Numbered from the stretch's first letter, positions 1 through 8,787 are shown. The stretch is 64,000 nucleotides of DNA from Lentzea atacamensis (GCF_003269295.1 NZ_QLTT01000007.1:1-64000), one strand, 5' to 3'. Notes: a model not told the origin generated them from the sequence alone. A program made the numbers and translations.

Positions 1-98
1 GGGAAACACCCGGTCCCATTCCGAACCCGGTAGTTAAGCCCTTCTGCGCCGATGGTACTGCACTGGTTACGGTGTGGGAGAGTAGGTCGCCGCCGAAC
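1..98 (+). rRNA. rrf: 5S ribosomal RNA, 3' part (5' end outside the window)
   Basis: The segment carries the conserved 5S body: CATTCCGAACCCGG, AGTTAAGCCC, and the 3' arm GGGAGAGTAGG followed by CGCCGCCGAAC. About the first 20 bases of a normal 5S lie before the window. It is the last gene of an rRNA operon transcribed into this region; 16S and 23S would lie upstream. Confidence 0.95.
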
Positions 99-105
99 TT
101 AATTT

Positions 106-150
106 AGCCCTGCGGGTTGAGTGCCAAAAGCGCTCCCCGCAGGGCTATTT
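106..150 (+). terminator. rRNA operon terminator
   Basis: An 11-bp perfect stem, AGCCCTGCGGG (106-116) with CCCGCAGGGCT (136-146), encloses a 19-base loop. It is followed by TATTTCACTTTCT and starts 7 bases after the 5S end, as expected for a Rho-independent terminator. Confidence 0.85.
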
Positions 151-268
151 CACTTTCTGTCGACGTGCGATCGCCGGCACAAGGTCACCGTGCAACGACC
201 GTATCGGCGGCGGTCCGACAGGCGGAAAGCCGGTGCGTCCGTCCAGCCACGTCCCTGGCGTCGAACGG

Positions 269-1090
269 ATGAGGATCCTCGCGCTGCTGTGCCTCGTCCT
301 GTCCACCACCGCGATCCCAGCTCAGGCCGCACCGATCCGCTGCCCGGCGCCAACCGTCTCCACGTTCCACACCGCCGGCACCTGGTACGAGAACCTGGAG
401 TTCGACGGCAACACGATCTGGCTCTCCAATCTCACCGGCAACCAGATCGAGCAGTACCGCCTCGACGGCACCTTCCTGCAGAAACACGACCTCCGCGCAC
501 CCGGCGCCATCCGCAAGGGCAAGGACGGCGTCCTGCACGTCAACTTCGGCAACGACAGCCCCGAAACCCGCCCCCAGCCGTCCGGCGTGGTCCGCCTGAC
601 GCCGAAGCCCGTCGTGTGGGTGGGCGGCGACACCCTCAGCTCCGCGAACGGCGCCGAGTTCGACGCCCGCGGCCACCTCTACGTCTCCGACCCGTTCACC
701 GGCCTGTACGAGTTCGACCGCAGAGGCACACTGTTCCGCCGAATCGACCTCGCCTACCCCAACGGCGTCGTCACCGTCGGCAACACCGTCTTCACCAACC
801 TCGTCATCGACCCGCAGTCCGCCATCGTCCGCATCACCGGCAACCGCCAGACCCGCATCGAGCTCGGCGCCCCCGACAAGAACCTCGACGACCTCGCCGT
901 GGGTCCGGACGGCAAGCTCTACGTCACCGCCTACACCAGCGGCGAGCTCATCAAGGTCGACCCGTGGACCGGCGCCCACTGCGTCCTGCTCAACGGCCTG
1001 AAGAACCCGACGGCGGCCCGTTTCCTGCCGGGCACGAGGACCATGTTCGTCACCCACGCCTCCGGCACCGTGCTGAAGGTCCGCCCCTAG
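269..1090 (+). CDS. Secreted SMP-30/gluconolactonase-like beta-propeller protein
   Basis: A 273-aa protein with a clear Sec signal peptide (residues 1-21, hydrophobic core LALLCLVLST, cleavage near AQA-AP). The mature part has repeated short strands of the type seen in NHL/SMP-30 six-bladed propellers, such as LWLSNLTGNQIEQYRLDG-like blades, GVVRLTP, LYVSDPFTG and KLYVTAYTSG. The ATG at 269 was chosen because the signal peptide begins there; an in-frame GTG 36 bases upstream adds residues that do not look like a leader. SMP-30-type proteins are lactonases or binding scaffolds; the substrate cannot be inferred. The gene converges with the KAP gene and their stop codons overlap by 4 bp. Confidence 0.75.
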   Translation: MRILALLCLVLSTTAIPAQAAPIRCPAPTVSTFHTAGTWYENLEFDGNTIWLSNLTGNQIEQYRLDGTFLQKHDLRAPGAIRKGKDGVLHVNFGNDSPETRPQPSGVVRLTPKPVVWVGGDTLSSANGAEFDARGHLYVSDPFTGLYEFDRRGTLFRRIDLAYPNGVVTVGNTVFTNLVIDPQSAIVRITGNRQTRIELGAPDKNLDDLAVGPDGKLYVTAYTSGELIKVDPWTGAHCVLLNGLKNPTAARFLPGTRTMFVTHASGTVLKVRP

Positions 1091-3282
1091 AACAGCCTGT
1101 TCGCCAGCCCCGCAACCGCTTGCGCATCGCAGTCGCGGAGCAGCTCCCGCAGGTTTTCCGCGGCCTTGCGATCCGAGTAGGCGAACCCGAGCTTGGCGAT
1201 CGTGGCGCCCCACTGGACGTCGTCGTCGACCGCGTCGGCCAGCTCCTGCCACCCACCGCGCAGCCGGTGGAGGTAAGCAGGCCACCGCGTGGCGATTTCG
1301 GCGACGGCGACCAGGTGACAGGCCTCCTCAACGTCTGTGGATTCCAGGACTCGCAGGTAAAACTGCCAGGAGTTCAGCAGCCGCTTCTCTTCTCGCACTG
1401 ACTGCTCAGGCTGGGCCCGCAGCCGGCGCCGCAGGTGATCTCGGACCTCTGGGTGCCGCTCGATGGCGACAATCTCCCGCTCGACCTCGTACGGTGTCGC
1501 TGCCTTGGTCACTTCGGCGTCGCCAGTGATGGCAGCCTCGGCGGTGAGTTCGGCGGCCGGCCGTTCGCGGTGTACAGGTCCGAGCTGCGCCAGCAGCACC
1601 TGGTCGACGTCGTCCGCGGTGGTACGCGGCAGCCGCACCGGTAGTTGGACGAGCTTGCGCAGAAACGTCCAACCCGGACTCGGGTCGTCGGGATGCGTCA
1701 CGATCCTCGCGTCGGCGAGTTCCTTGTAGGCGTTGTCGACGTGTGCCGCGACAACGGTCGTGTCGAGGCCCAGCACGAACTTCGTGGCGGGGAAGTCGTC
1801 CGACAAGAACACGTTGATCGCCTCGAACACCTGTGCCGTCGTACGGGGGGTGCATCGGTCGAGATCGTCGATCAGGACGATGAGTTCGTGGTCGTGCGCG
1901 GCGAGGTCTTTCACCAACGCCTCGACGTCGTGCTGGACGAGGTAGAGGTACCCGGCGCGGGCGTTGTAGTACGGATCGCGAATCAACGGATCGGTTGTGG
2001 TGCCTGCGAAAGCGTTGCTGACGACCGGCCCGGCGAAGAGCTCGCCCGGTAGGAACGCCGACGCCCTGGCAAACAGGTATCTCCATCCCGTGTGCAGCAG
2101 TCCGGTAGCCGCCAGACCGACGGTCAACCACCAGGCCCAGCCGAGTTTCAGGTTGGTCAGGGTGTTCAGCACCGACAGCCCGAAACCCAGACCTGCGAGT
2201 GACAACAGCGGCGAGAAGGTCCGCCTCCACAGCCGGCGCTGGAGGTGGCGGCGGTCCACGCGCTCGGCATTGCGGCTGAACCAGTATCGCTCACGGATGT
2301 TCTGATGCGGCATCATCGCCGCTTCCGCAGCCTCGGTCACGGCCTTCGCGAGCCCTGCCCACACCTGCTCGCTCGACTGGTGCCGCCACGGGTTGAACGA
2401 CACGACCAGCGGTCTGGCCAGCAGCTTGATCTTCGAGGGTTCGGCCTTCGGCGGCTTCGTCCGTGACCGCCACAACCTGCGGTCTGCGGCGAACACGGTG
2501 AGCCTGCGACCAGGAGGGACCTCGGCAGGTGGGGTCGCGAGCCTGTGCTTGACGAGCTCCAGCAGCGTGCTCTTGCCAGAACCCCAGGCGCCCTCCACCG
2601 TGATCACGGTCGGCGCATCTTCATCGCCCGGCTTCAGAACGTCTTTGAGTGCCTGCACCAGCGTGCCGCGGTTGAGGAGATCCTCACGCGCCGCCCGGTC
2701 GCTGAACCCGCGGGTCGCCACCAGGCCGGTCAGAGGTGGAACCGGCAACCGCGGGTTCCAGATGCGCAGCTTGCCCGTCCTGCTGCCGGACACGATGCGG
2801 GGCCGTCCATCCGGTCCGGTGTAGGTGAGCAGTACCGAGGTTTGCGCCGCTCCTTCACCCTGTCGCAACTGCTCACCGGTGTCCAGGATCGTGCCACCGT
2901 CGCTCGCCGACACGAGCAGCATCTTCTCGAGTGTGCGGCAGCGGCCCATTGCCGTGACCGGCGTGGTGTGACCCTTCAACCTGCGCAGCTCGCGCCTGTC
3001 GTCCCGCTGATGGAGGACGACATCGGCGTGGTCGGCCACGGCGCCGATGTTCCCGATGATCTGGGTCGCGAGGCGGTTCGCTCCGGCCACGATCCAGTGC
3101 AGCCGGTTGGTGCCCACGTACCGTTGTCCGGTGTTGGCATGCACCACGGCCTGGTTGCTCCCGAGCGTCACCCTGATCAAGACGTCTTCCCGGACGTCCG
3201 CGTTCACTGCGAGTTCCGTGATCGGCTGCTCGAAGTCGACGACGCGCTCCATGGTCATCTGCGAACCGTCGGCTGAGGTCAC
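1087..3282 (-). CDS. KAP-family P-loop NTPase with N-terminal WD40-like segment
   Basis: A 731-aa protein. Residues about 100-180 hold WD40-like remnants (LKGHTTPVTAMG, LLVSASDGG, IVSGSRTGKLRIWNP). A KAP ATPase follows: Walker A GAWGSGKST at 231-239, SFNPWRHQSSEQVW after it, a paired hydrophobic segment near 357-403 inserted between the Walker motifs (typical of KAP proteins, giving membrane attachment), and Walker B LIVLIDDLDRC at 467-476. The start is a GTG at 3282; an ATG nine codons later is possible. KAP NTPases are STAND-like ATPases; some act in membrane signalling and others in bacterial conflict systems. No partner gene is adjacent, and the gene is divergent from the ATP-grasp operon. 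The exact role is unknown. Confidence 0.8.
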   Translation of the reverse strand: MTSADGSQMTMERVVDFEQPITELAVNADVREDVLIRVTLGSNQAVVHANTGQRYVGTNRLHWIVAGANRLATQIIGNIGAVADHADVVLHQRDDRRELRRLKGHTTPVTAMGRCRTLEKMLLVSASDGGTILDTGEQLRQGEGAAQTSVLLTYTGPDGRPRIVSGSRTGKLRIWNPRLPVPPLTGLVATRGFSDRAAREDLLNRGTLVQALKDVLKPGDEDAPTVITVEGAWGSGKSTLLELVKHRLATPPAEVPPGRRLTVFAADRRLWRSRTKPPKAEPSKIKLLARPLVVSFNPWRHQSSEQVWAGLAKAVTEAAEAAMMPHQNIRERYWFSRNAERVDRRHLQRRLWRRTFSPLLSLAGLGFGLSVLNTLTNLKLGWAWWLTVGLAATGLLHTGWRYLFARASAFLPGELFAGPVVSNAFAGTTTDPLIRDPYYNARAGYLYLVQHDVEALVKDLAAHDHELIVLIDDLDRCTPRTTAQVFEAINVFLSDDFPATKFVLGLDTTVVAAHVDNAYKELADARIVTHPDDPSPGWTFLRKLVQLPVRLPRTTADDVDQVLLAQLGPVHRERPAAELTAEAAITGDAEVTKAATPYEVEREIVAIERHPEVRDHLRRRLRAQPEQSVREEKRLLNSWQFYLRVLESTDVEEACHLVAVAEIATRWPAYLHRLRGGWQELADAVDDDVQWGATIAKLGFAYSDRKAAENLRELLRDCDAQAVAGLANRLF

Positions 3283-3357
3283 GCCTGGGAAGGTACCGAG
3301 TTTCGTTTCCAGGAGGTTTCTGTCTGCCCGGACTAGTGCGCTTTTGGCGTAACAGGG

Positions 3358-5004
3358 GTGAAGATGTGGACCATGGAACGCCGAGCCCGCACCTCAGGAC
3401 TGCGCCGCAGCCGCACGGTCACCACGCCGAGGCTCGGTGAGCTGTTCAACGGCTATCTGGATCCGCAACGCCCGCACGCCGGCGCCTACGACGAAATGTT
3501 CTCCACCGACAACGGTGTGCGATCGGCCTATCGCGCGCTGTACGAGTCGGTGGCTCCGTCGCAGGTCAACGAGCTGAACGCGCGTAGCGAAGCCCTGGGC
3601 AGGGCCTTCGTCGACCAGGGCATCACGTTCAGTCTCAGCGGCCAGGAGCGGCCGTTTCCGCTCGACCTGATTCCCCGCATCATCACGGCCGGTGAGTGGT
3701 CGAAGCTGGAGAAGGGCATCGTGCAGCGGGTGCGGGCGCTGGAGATGTTCCTCGCGGACATCTACGGCGACGCGCAGATCGTCCGGGATGGAGTGTTGCC
3801 GCGGCGTCTCATCACGAGCTGCGACCACTTCCACCGGGAGGCGGCCGGCATCAACCCGCCCAACGGGGTGCGCATCCACGTCGCGGGTGTCGACCTCGTC
3901 AGGGACGAGCAGGGCACGTTCCGGGTCCTCGAAGACAATCTGCGGTGCCCGTCCGGCGTCTCCTACGTCATGGAGAACCGCAGGACGATGGCGCGGGTGT
4001 TCCCGGATCTGTTCGCACGACATCGCGTGCGCGCGGTGGGCGATTACGCGGTTCACCTGCTGCGAGCGCTCAGGAACGCTGCAGCGCCTAACGCGGCGGA
4101 TCCGAACGTTGTCGTTCTCACCCCCGGCCTGGGGAACAGCGCGTACTTCGAGCACTCGTTGCTGGCACGGCAGATGGGTGTGGAGCTGGTCGAGGGGCGG
4201 GACCTGTTCTGCCGCGACAACTTCGTGTACCTCAGGACGACCGAGGGGGAGCGGCAGGTCGACGTCATCTACCGGCGCATCGACGACGACTTCCTCGACC
4301 CGGTGCATTTCCGGCCGGACTCGGTGCTGGGCATCGCGGGGCTGCTGAACGCGGCGCGGGCTGGCAACGTCGTGGTGGCCAACGCGGTGGGCAACGGGGT
4401 GGCGGACGACAAGCTCGTCTACACGTACCTGCCGGAGATCGTGCAGTACTACCTCAACGAGAAGCCGTTGCTGCCCAACGTCGACACGTTCCGGTGTTGG
4501 TTGACGGACGAGCGGGCGCACGTGCTCGACCACCTCGACGAGCTGGTGGTGAAGCCCGTCGAGGGGTCGGGCGGGTACGGGATCGTGTTCGGGCCCGATG
4601 CGAGCGTCAAGGAGCTGAACTCGCTGCGGAAGCGGATCAGGAGCAACCCGCGCGGGTGGATCGCGCAGCCCGTGGTGCAGCTGAGCACCGTGCCCACGAA
4701 GGTCGGGGACAAGCTGGCTCCGCGGCACGTCGACCTGCGGCCGTTCGCGGTGAACGACGGCAACTTCATCTTCGTCCTGCCCGGCGGCCTCACCCGCGTC
4801 GCGTTGCCGGAGGGCAGCCTGGTCGTGAACTCGTCGCAGGGCGGCGGGTCCAAGGACACGTGGGTGCTGGCGGCCAAGTCGTCCACTGTGGAGCGCGAGC
4901 TGGCGGAGCCGGGACTGGCCGGACCGTCCGAAATGGAGTCGGCTGCGGCCGAGCAGGGGCCGGAGCTGACCACGTCCCAGCAACAGCAACAACAGCAGCA
5001 GTAG
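3358..5004 (+). CDS. Circularly permuted type 2 ATP-grasp protein (DUF404/DUF407)
   Basis: A protein of up to 548 aa matching the circularly permuted ATP-grasp family found with alpha-E and transglutaminase genes. Recognisable stretches are FNGYLDPQRPHAGAYDEMF near the N-terminus, HVAGVDLVRDEQGTFRVLEDN, VVLTPGLGNSAYFEH, the phosphate-loop-like VVKPVEGSGGYGIVFGP, and LRPFAVNDGNFIFVLPGGLTRVA. ATP-grasp enzymes join a carboxylate to an amine through an acyl phosphate; the family is predicted to make peptide or amide bonds on an unknown substrate. Starts at 3358 (GTG), 3364 or 3373 (ATG) are all possible. The C-terminus is unusual, ending in a run of eight glutamines encoded by CAG/CAA codons. 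It is followed 13 bp later by the alpha-E gene, so the two are probably co-transcribed. Confidence 0.9.
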   Translation: MKMWTMERRARTSGLRRSRTVTTPRLGELFNGYLDPQRPHAGAYDEMFSTDNGVRSAYRALYESVAPSQVNELNARSEALGRAFVDQGITFSLSGQERPFPLDLIPRIITAGEWSKLEKGIVQRVRALEMFLADIYGDAQIVRDGVLPRRLITSCDHFHREAAGINPPNGVRIHVAGVDLVRDEQGTFRVLEDNLRCPSGVSYVMENRRTMARVFPDLFARHRVRAVGDYAVHLLRALRNAAAPNAADPNVVVLTPGLGNSAYFEHSLLARQMGVELVEGRDLFCRDNFVYLRTTEGERQVDVIYRRIDDDFLDPVHFRPDSVLGIAGLLNAARAGNVVVANAVGNGVADDKLVYTYLPEIVQYYLNEKPLLPNVDTFRCWLTDERAHVLDHLDELVVKPVEGSGGYGIVFGPDASVKELNSLRKRIRSNPRGWIAQPVVQLSTVPTKVGDKLAPRHVDLRPFAVNDGNFIFVLPGGLTRVALPEGSLVVNSSQGGGSKDTWVLAAKSSTVERELAEPGLAGPSEMESAAAEQGPELTTSQQQQQQQQ

Positions 5005-5017
5005 GGAGGCGCGCGAA

Positions 5018-5965
5018 ATGCTGGCACGCAACGCGGAGTCGCTGTACTGGATCGGCCGTTACGTCGAACGGGCGGACGACACGGCGCGCATCCTCGACGT
5101 CTCGGTTCATCAGCTGTTGGAGGACGCGACGGTCGACCCGGACGCCACGTCACGGCAGCTGCTGACCGTTCTGGGCATCAAGCCGCCGGTCGGGGCGGAG
5201 CAGTTCGACGTGTGGTCGTTGACCGAACTGGTGGCCTACAACAAGGACAATCCCAGCTCGATCGTCAGCTCGGTGAACAGTGCGCGGGAGAACACGCGTG
5301 GTGCTCGCGAGGTCGTGTCGACCGAAATGTGGGAGTGCCTCAACGGCATGTGGAACGCCGTCGCGGAACGGCAGACCTACGCGCGCACGATGGGGCCGCA
5401 CGCGTTCTTCAGCTTTGTCGAAGAGCGGGCGGCGATGTTCGCTGGGCTGGCCGACTCCACGATGTCGCGCGATGACGGCTGGCGGTTCCTGGTGCTGGGG
5501 CGGTCGGTCGAGCGTGTGGACATGATCGTGCGGTTGTTGCTGGCGCGTGTGGGGGACCGGGCCTCGTCTCCTGGATGGGTCACGGTGCTGCGATCTGCCG
5601 GTGCGCACGACACGTATCTGAGGACCTATCGTGGGGCGCTGGACGCGTCGCGGGTGGTGCAGTTCTTGTTGCTGGACAGGCTGTTTCCGCGGTCGGTGTT
5701 CCACGCGCTGAGGCAGGCCGAGTCGTGCCTGGAGCAGCTGGAGAACCAGCCGTCGGTGCGGGTCGGGGCGCGAGCCGAGGCGCTCAGGTTGCTGGGCAAG
5801 GCGCGCAGTGAGCTGGAGTTCCTGCGGCCGCACGATTTGCTGGACGACCTGCCGAAACGTCTTGCGGCACTGCAGAAAACGGTCCGCGACGTCGGTGAGG
5901 CAGTGTCGCAGCAGTACTTCCACGTGGCGCCGTGGGTCGCCTGGACGAACACCGAGGTGGGCTGA
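5018..5965 (+). CDS. Alpha-E domain-containing protein
   Basis: A 315-aa, all-helical protein beginning MLARNAESLYWIGRYVERAD, the hallmark of the alpha-E (DUF403) family, with a second copy-like motif (WRFLVLGRSVERVDMIVRLL) in the middle. The ATG at 5018 has GGGAGG just upstream. The family is encoded almost always between a circularly permuted ATP-grasp gene and a transglutaminase-like gene, as here. Its biochemical role is unproven; it is predicted to take part in the same peptide-modification pathway. It ends 2 bp before the next start. Confidence 0.9.
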   Translation: MLARNAESLYWIGRYVERADDTARILDVSVHQLLEDATVDPDATSRQLLTVLGIKPPVGAEQFDVWSLTELVAYNKDNPSSIVSSVNSARENTRGAREVVSTEMWECLNGMWNAVAERQTYARTMGPHAFFSFVEERAAMFAGLADSTMSRDDGWRFLVLGRSVERVDMIVRLLLARVGDRASSPGWVTVLRSAGAHDTYLRTYRGALDASRVVQFLLLDRLFPRSVFHALRQAESCLEQLENQPSVRVGARAEALRLLGKARSELEFLRPHDLLDDLPKRLAALQKTVRDVGEAVSQQYFHVAPWVAWTNTEVG

Positions 5966-5967
5966 CC

Positions 5968-6810
5968 ATGAGCTGGCGTGTACGTGTCGTGCACACGACT
6001 GGTTATGTGTATGAGGCGCCGGTTGTGCAGTCGTACAACGAGGCGCGGCTGACTCCGCGTGGTGACCGACGGCAGAACGTCGTCGTCTCTCGTGTTGAAA
6101 CGAATCCGGCGACGCGTGCGTACCGGTACACGGACTACTGGGGCACCGAGGTCACGTCGTTCGACCTGCATGCGCCGCACACGGAGCTGAAGGTCGTCGC
6201 GTCGTCGGTGGTCGAGACGAGTGCGGAGATCGAACCGGTCACCACTGGCACGTGGGCGGACGTCAAGGCGGACAGCCTCGTCGACCGGTACACGGAGTTC
6301 CTGGAGCCGACGCGCTACACACCGCGCAACCGTGAGCTGCTGACGAAGGCGCGGGAGCTGAAGAAGGGCAACTCGCCGTCGGACGCGGTGCTGGCTGCCT
6401 CGCACTGGGTGTGGGAGCAGCTCAAGTACCAGGCCGGCTCGACGGGCGTGCACAGTTCGGCCGTGGACGCGTGGCAGGAGCGCAAGGGCGTCTGCCAGGA
6501 CTTCGCGCATCTGACGTTGGTTTTGTTGCGCGGTATGGGGATTCCGGCGCGCTATGTGTCCGGCTATCTGCATTCGAAGAAGGACGGTGCGCTGCGAGAG
6601 ACGGTTCGCGGTGAGTCGCACGCGTGGATCGAGGCGTGGACCGGTGGCTGGTGGGGGTTCGACCCGACCAACGCGATCCCGGTCGGGCCCCGGCACGTGT
6701 GGGTGGCGCTGGGACGTGACTACTCGGATGTGGCGCCGTTGAAGGGCATCTACTCCGGTGGGGCGGCTACGGCGCTAGAGGTCACTGTGGACATCACACG
6801 GCTGGCATAG
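5968..6810 (+). CDS. Transglutaminase-like cysteine protease family protein
   Basis: A 280-aa protein with an N-terminal transglutaminase-associated beta domain (SWRVRVVHTTGYVYEAPV...) and a C-terminal papain-like transglutaminase core. The catalytic triad is visible: Cys176 in RKGVCQDFAHL, His218 in GESHAWIEAW and Asp232 in GFDPTNAI. The start at 5968 places it 2 bp after the alpha-E stop; the in-frame codons upstream overlap that gene. As the third gene of the ATP-grasp/alpha-E/transglutaminase unit, it probably hydrolyses or transfers the amide product made by the ATP-grasp enzyme. The pathway product is unknown. Confidence 0.9.
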   Translation: MSWRVRVVHTTGYVYEAPVVQSYNEARLTPRGDRRQNVVVSRVETNPATRAYRYTDYWGTEVTSFDLHAPHTELKVVASSVVETSAEIEPVTTGTWADVKADSLVDRYTEFLEPTRYTPRNRELLTKARELKKGNSPSDAVLAASHWVWEQLKYQAGSTGVHSSAVDAWQERKGVCQDFAHLTLVLLRGMGIPARYVSGYLHSKKDGALRETVRGESHAWIEAWTGGWWGFDPTNAIPVGPRHVWVALGRDYSDVAPLKGIYSGGAATALEVTVDITRLA

Positions 6811-6875
6811 GGCTGGTCTTTTTCACCCGAATGAGCCTGTTCTATGGACCTCGGACAAGGCCTAGCGTCGGGTGA

Positions 6876-7721
6876 ATGAGTGTGATCACATCCACCGCGT
6901 ACAGCAGGGATCTCGGGGACGAGCTGCGCCGGTTGCGAGAGACCTGCACCGGGATGGGCGGCCGCGCGCTGGCCGTCAACCTCGGCTGGGATCCGAGCAA
7001 GGTGTCGAACATCGAGCACGGAAAGGTTCGTGCGAGCGAGATCGACCTCGTGCAGTTCCTGACGGCGTGCGGCAAGGACATCGACTACTTCGAGGACTTC
7101 CGCCAGCGGTACAAGTACGCGTTCGACGAGTACGTGGTGCAGGTTCCGGGAAACACGCGCACCCTCGCGCTGGCGGAGTCGACCGCCAAGACGATCACCA
7201 GCTACGACGCGCGGACAGTGCCGGGCCTCGTGCAAACACCGGAGTACGCCGACGCTCTGTACCGGCTCGGTGGGTTCGTGGCCGAGGAACGAATCCCCAT
7301 GATCGTCCAGTTCCGCATGGACCGGCAGACGATCCTGCGCCGACACGATCGGCCGACTTGTTTGTTCTACGTCCATGAACTAGCGCTGCTGCAGCGAGTC
7401 GGCAGCGACCGGATCATGGAGGACCAGTACGCCCGGCTGCTGTTCGACACGCACATCATCCGGATCGTGCCTGCGGACGTCGTGGTTCCTTCGTCCGGTT
7501 GTGTGCTGTGGGAATACGAGAAAGCGGCGCCGGTGGCCTTTGGCGAGACCGATCTCGCGAAGGTGTTCGTGCAAGATCCCGGCGCCATCGCGCGGACGAG
7601 GCTTCTCTTCGACCATCTGGAAGAGGTCTCGTTGGATGCGGAACAATCGCGGAGCAGGCTGGCGGAGCTCGTCGGCCGACCGCGAGAGGAACTCGATGAT
7701 GCAGGACCGCGCTTGGCGTAA
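6876..7721 (+). CDS. XRE-family regulator with DUF5753 (Scr1-type) domain
   Basis: A 281-aa protein with a helix-turn-helix at residues about 12-60 (ELRRLRETCTGMGGRALAVN, then DPSKVSNIEHGKV) and a DUF5753 C-terminal domain recognised by ITSYDARTVPGLVQTPEYADAL-like sequence and the FVHELALL-like region. Proteins of this type are very abundant in actinomycetes and are paired with small DUF397 proteins, as here. Such pairs act as transcriptional regulator modules, some in development, and some are described as toxin-antitoxin-like. The promoter and targets are not evident. The 3' end overlaps the DUF397 gene by 26 bp. Confidence 0.9.
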   Translation: MSVITSTAYSRDLGDELRRLRETCTGMGGRALAVNLGWDPSKVSNIEHGKVRASEIDLVQFLTACGKDIDYFEDFRQRYKYAFDEYVVQVPGNTRTLALAESTAKTITSYDARTVPGLVQTPEYADALYRLGGFVAEERIPMIVQFRMDRQTILRRHDRPTCLFYVHELALLQRVGSDRIMEDQYARLLFDTHIIRIVPADVVVPSSGCVLWEYEKAAPVAFGETDLAKVFVQDPGAIARTRLLFDHLEEVSLDAEQSRSRLAELVGRPREELDDAGPRLA

Positions 7722-7872
7722 GAGCAGCTACAGCGACGCAACCGAGGACGGCAACTGCGTCGAGGTCTCGTTCACCCACGACGTGCTCGTTCGTGACTCC
7801 AAGAACGCCGACGCGGGCACGCTGATGTTCAGCGCACCCGCGTGGCGTGCGTTCGTTCAGCGCCAACCGTGA
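7696..7872 (+). CDS. DUF397 domain-containing small protein
   Basis: A 58-aa protein, MMQDRAWRKSSYSDATEDGN and onward, containing the defining DUF397 features: WRKSSYS near the N-terminus, NCVEV, VRDSKNADAGTL and a final WRAFV. It starts inside the 3' end of the XRE gene (ATG at 7696, or 7699) in another frame, which indicates translational coupling. DUF397 proteins are the usual partners of DUF5753 regulators. The last 16 bp overlap the convergent MazF-like gene. Confidence 0.88.
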   Translation: MMQDRAWRKSSYSDATEDGNCVEVSFTHDVLVRDSKNADAGTLMFSAPAWRAFVQRQP

Positions 7873-8285
7873 CGTTCGCGTAGGACGTCCACGACATGAC
7901 CGAAGGCGGCGGGTGCCAGCACGGCACCCTCACGCCGGATGTCGTCGTCCGAGTCGAGCGCGAACACGCGGTCGAGCCGCAGGTACGACGGGCGACCGTC
8001 GCGGTCCCACGCGCCCGCGCCCAGCTCCAGGTAGTCCTCGCGCGGCTCCTTCGAGGAGAGCATCAGCGCGATCAGGTCGCCGTTCGCGTGGCCCACGACC
8101 AGCAGCGGGCGGTCCTTGCCGCGGGAGGCGTCCTCCTCGAACGGCACCCAGGCCCAGACGACCTCACCGGGGTCGGCGTCGCCGTCCATCTGCGGGGAGT
8201 AGTCGAGCTTGGTCGTCCGTGCAGCGTCGTAGATCTCGCGGACCGCGCCCTTCGCGGGACGGGGGTCCTCACCGTTGATCAGCAC
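7857..8285 (-). CDS. PemK/MazF-like family protein
   Basis: A 142-aa protein with a GTG start at 8285. The central part fits the PemK/MazF beta-barrel fold: GEVVWAWVPFEEDASRGKDRPLLVVG (the P-[FY]-x-D/E...GKxRPxLVVG signature), then LIALMLSSK and a closing YLRLDRVFAL. MazF/PemK toxins are mRNA interferases, but no antitoxin gene is adjacent on the same strand, and this longer actinobacterial subgroup has not been shown to be toxic. It converges with and slightly overlaps the DUF397 gene. Confidence 0.75.
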   Translation of the reverse strand: MLINGEDPRPAKGAVREIYDAARTTKLDYSPQMDGDADPGEVVWAWVPFEEDASRGKDRPLLVVGHANGDLIALMLSSKEPREDYLELGAGAWDRDGRPSYLRLDRVFALDSDDDIRREGAVLAPAAFGHVVDVLRERHGWR

Positions 8286-8303
8286 GGACGCACCTTAGAC
8301 GCG

Positions 8304-8516
8304 TCACTCGTCGTTGCGCTCCGGGGCGGGGCCGGCGTCCGTCGTGCCGCCGTCCTCCGCCAGTTCGGCGGGTGCGGCGACGGCGGGCCCCGCCGAGATC
8401 GCGGCGGGTCCGACGGACCGGACCACCGCCGCCTGTCCCTCCCGGTTGACCCTGATCACGACATCCAGCTCGGTGACGTCGAGCTCGATCACGATGCGCA
8501 CGTTGATTCCCCTCAC
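8304..8516 (-). CDS. Small hypothetical protein, third gene of the protein-glutaminase cassette
   Basis: A predicted 70-aa product with a beta-rich start (VRIVIELDVTELDVVIRVNR) and an Ala/Pro/Gly-rich, acidic tail. Two starts compete: GTG at 8516, right after the previous stop, or GTG at 8501, which has GAGGGG about 6 bases upstream and looks better. No known family is recognised. It follows the stand-alone beta-domain gene by 4 bp on the same strand, so it is probably translated from the same mRNA. Confidence 0.5.
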   Translation of the reverse strand: MRGINVRIVIELDVTELDVVIRVNREGQAAVVRSVGPAAISAGPAVAAPAELAEDGGTTDAGPAPERNDE

Positions 8517-8520
8517 GTGG

Positions 8521-8775
8521 TCAGGACAGGACCGCGAACCGGCTGTCGAAGGTGACCGTGGCGCCGGTCAGGTTCTTGACCGTGATCCAGTACGTGCACT
8601 GGGTCGAGCTCGCCCGCTCGACCGCGACGTCCCAGTCCAGCTGCGGTGCGCCGGACACCGCGGACGTGGGCATGACGTACCAGACGACGTGCCACCCGAC
8701 CGGCCATCCCCAGGTGAACCACCGGTGCGAGGTGTTGGGTGCGAGACTTGCGCTGAACTGCGTTCCGGTCCACAT
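8521..8775 (-). CDS. Stand-alone copy of the beta-sandwich-like domain of the adjacent protein
   Basis: An 84-aa protein closely related to the last 80 residues of the next gene upstream: both share NTSHRWFT.GWP..WHV.W, MPT, the VAVERA segment, TYWITV.N and a VLS end. No signal peptide or membrane segment is visible, and no database family is recognised with confidence. The high Trp content and alternating pattern suggest a small beta-sandwich, perhaps for binding or oligomerisation. The ATG at 8775 lies 12 bp after the stop of the protein-glutaminase-like gene. It looks like a duplicated domain kept as a separate subunit. Confidence 0.75.
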   Translation of the reverse strand: MWTGTQFSASLAPNTSHRWFTWGWPVGWHVVWYVMPTSAVSGAPQLDWDVAVERASSTQCTYWITVKNLTGATVTFDSRFAVLS

Positions 8776-8787
8776 GGCGGCCCCCGA

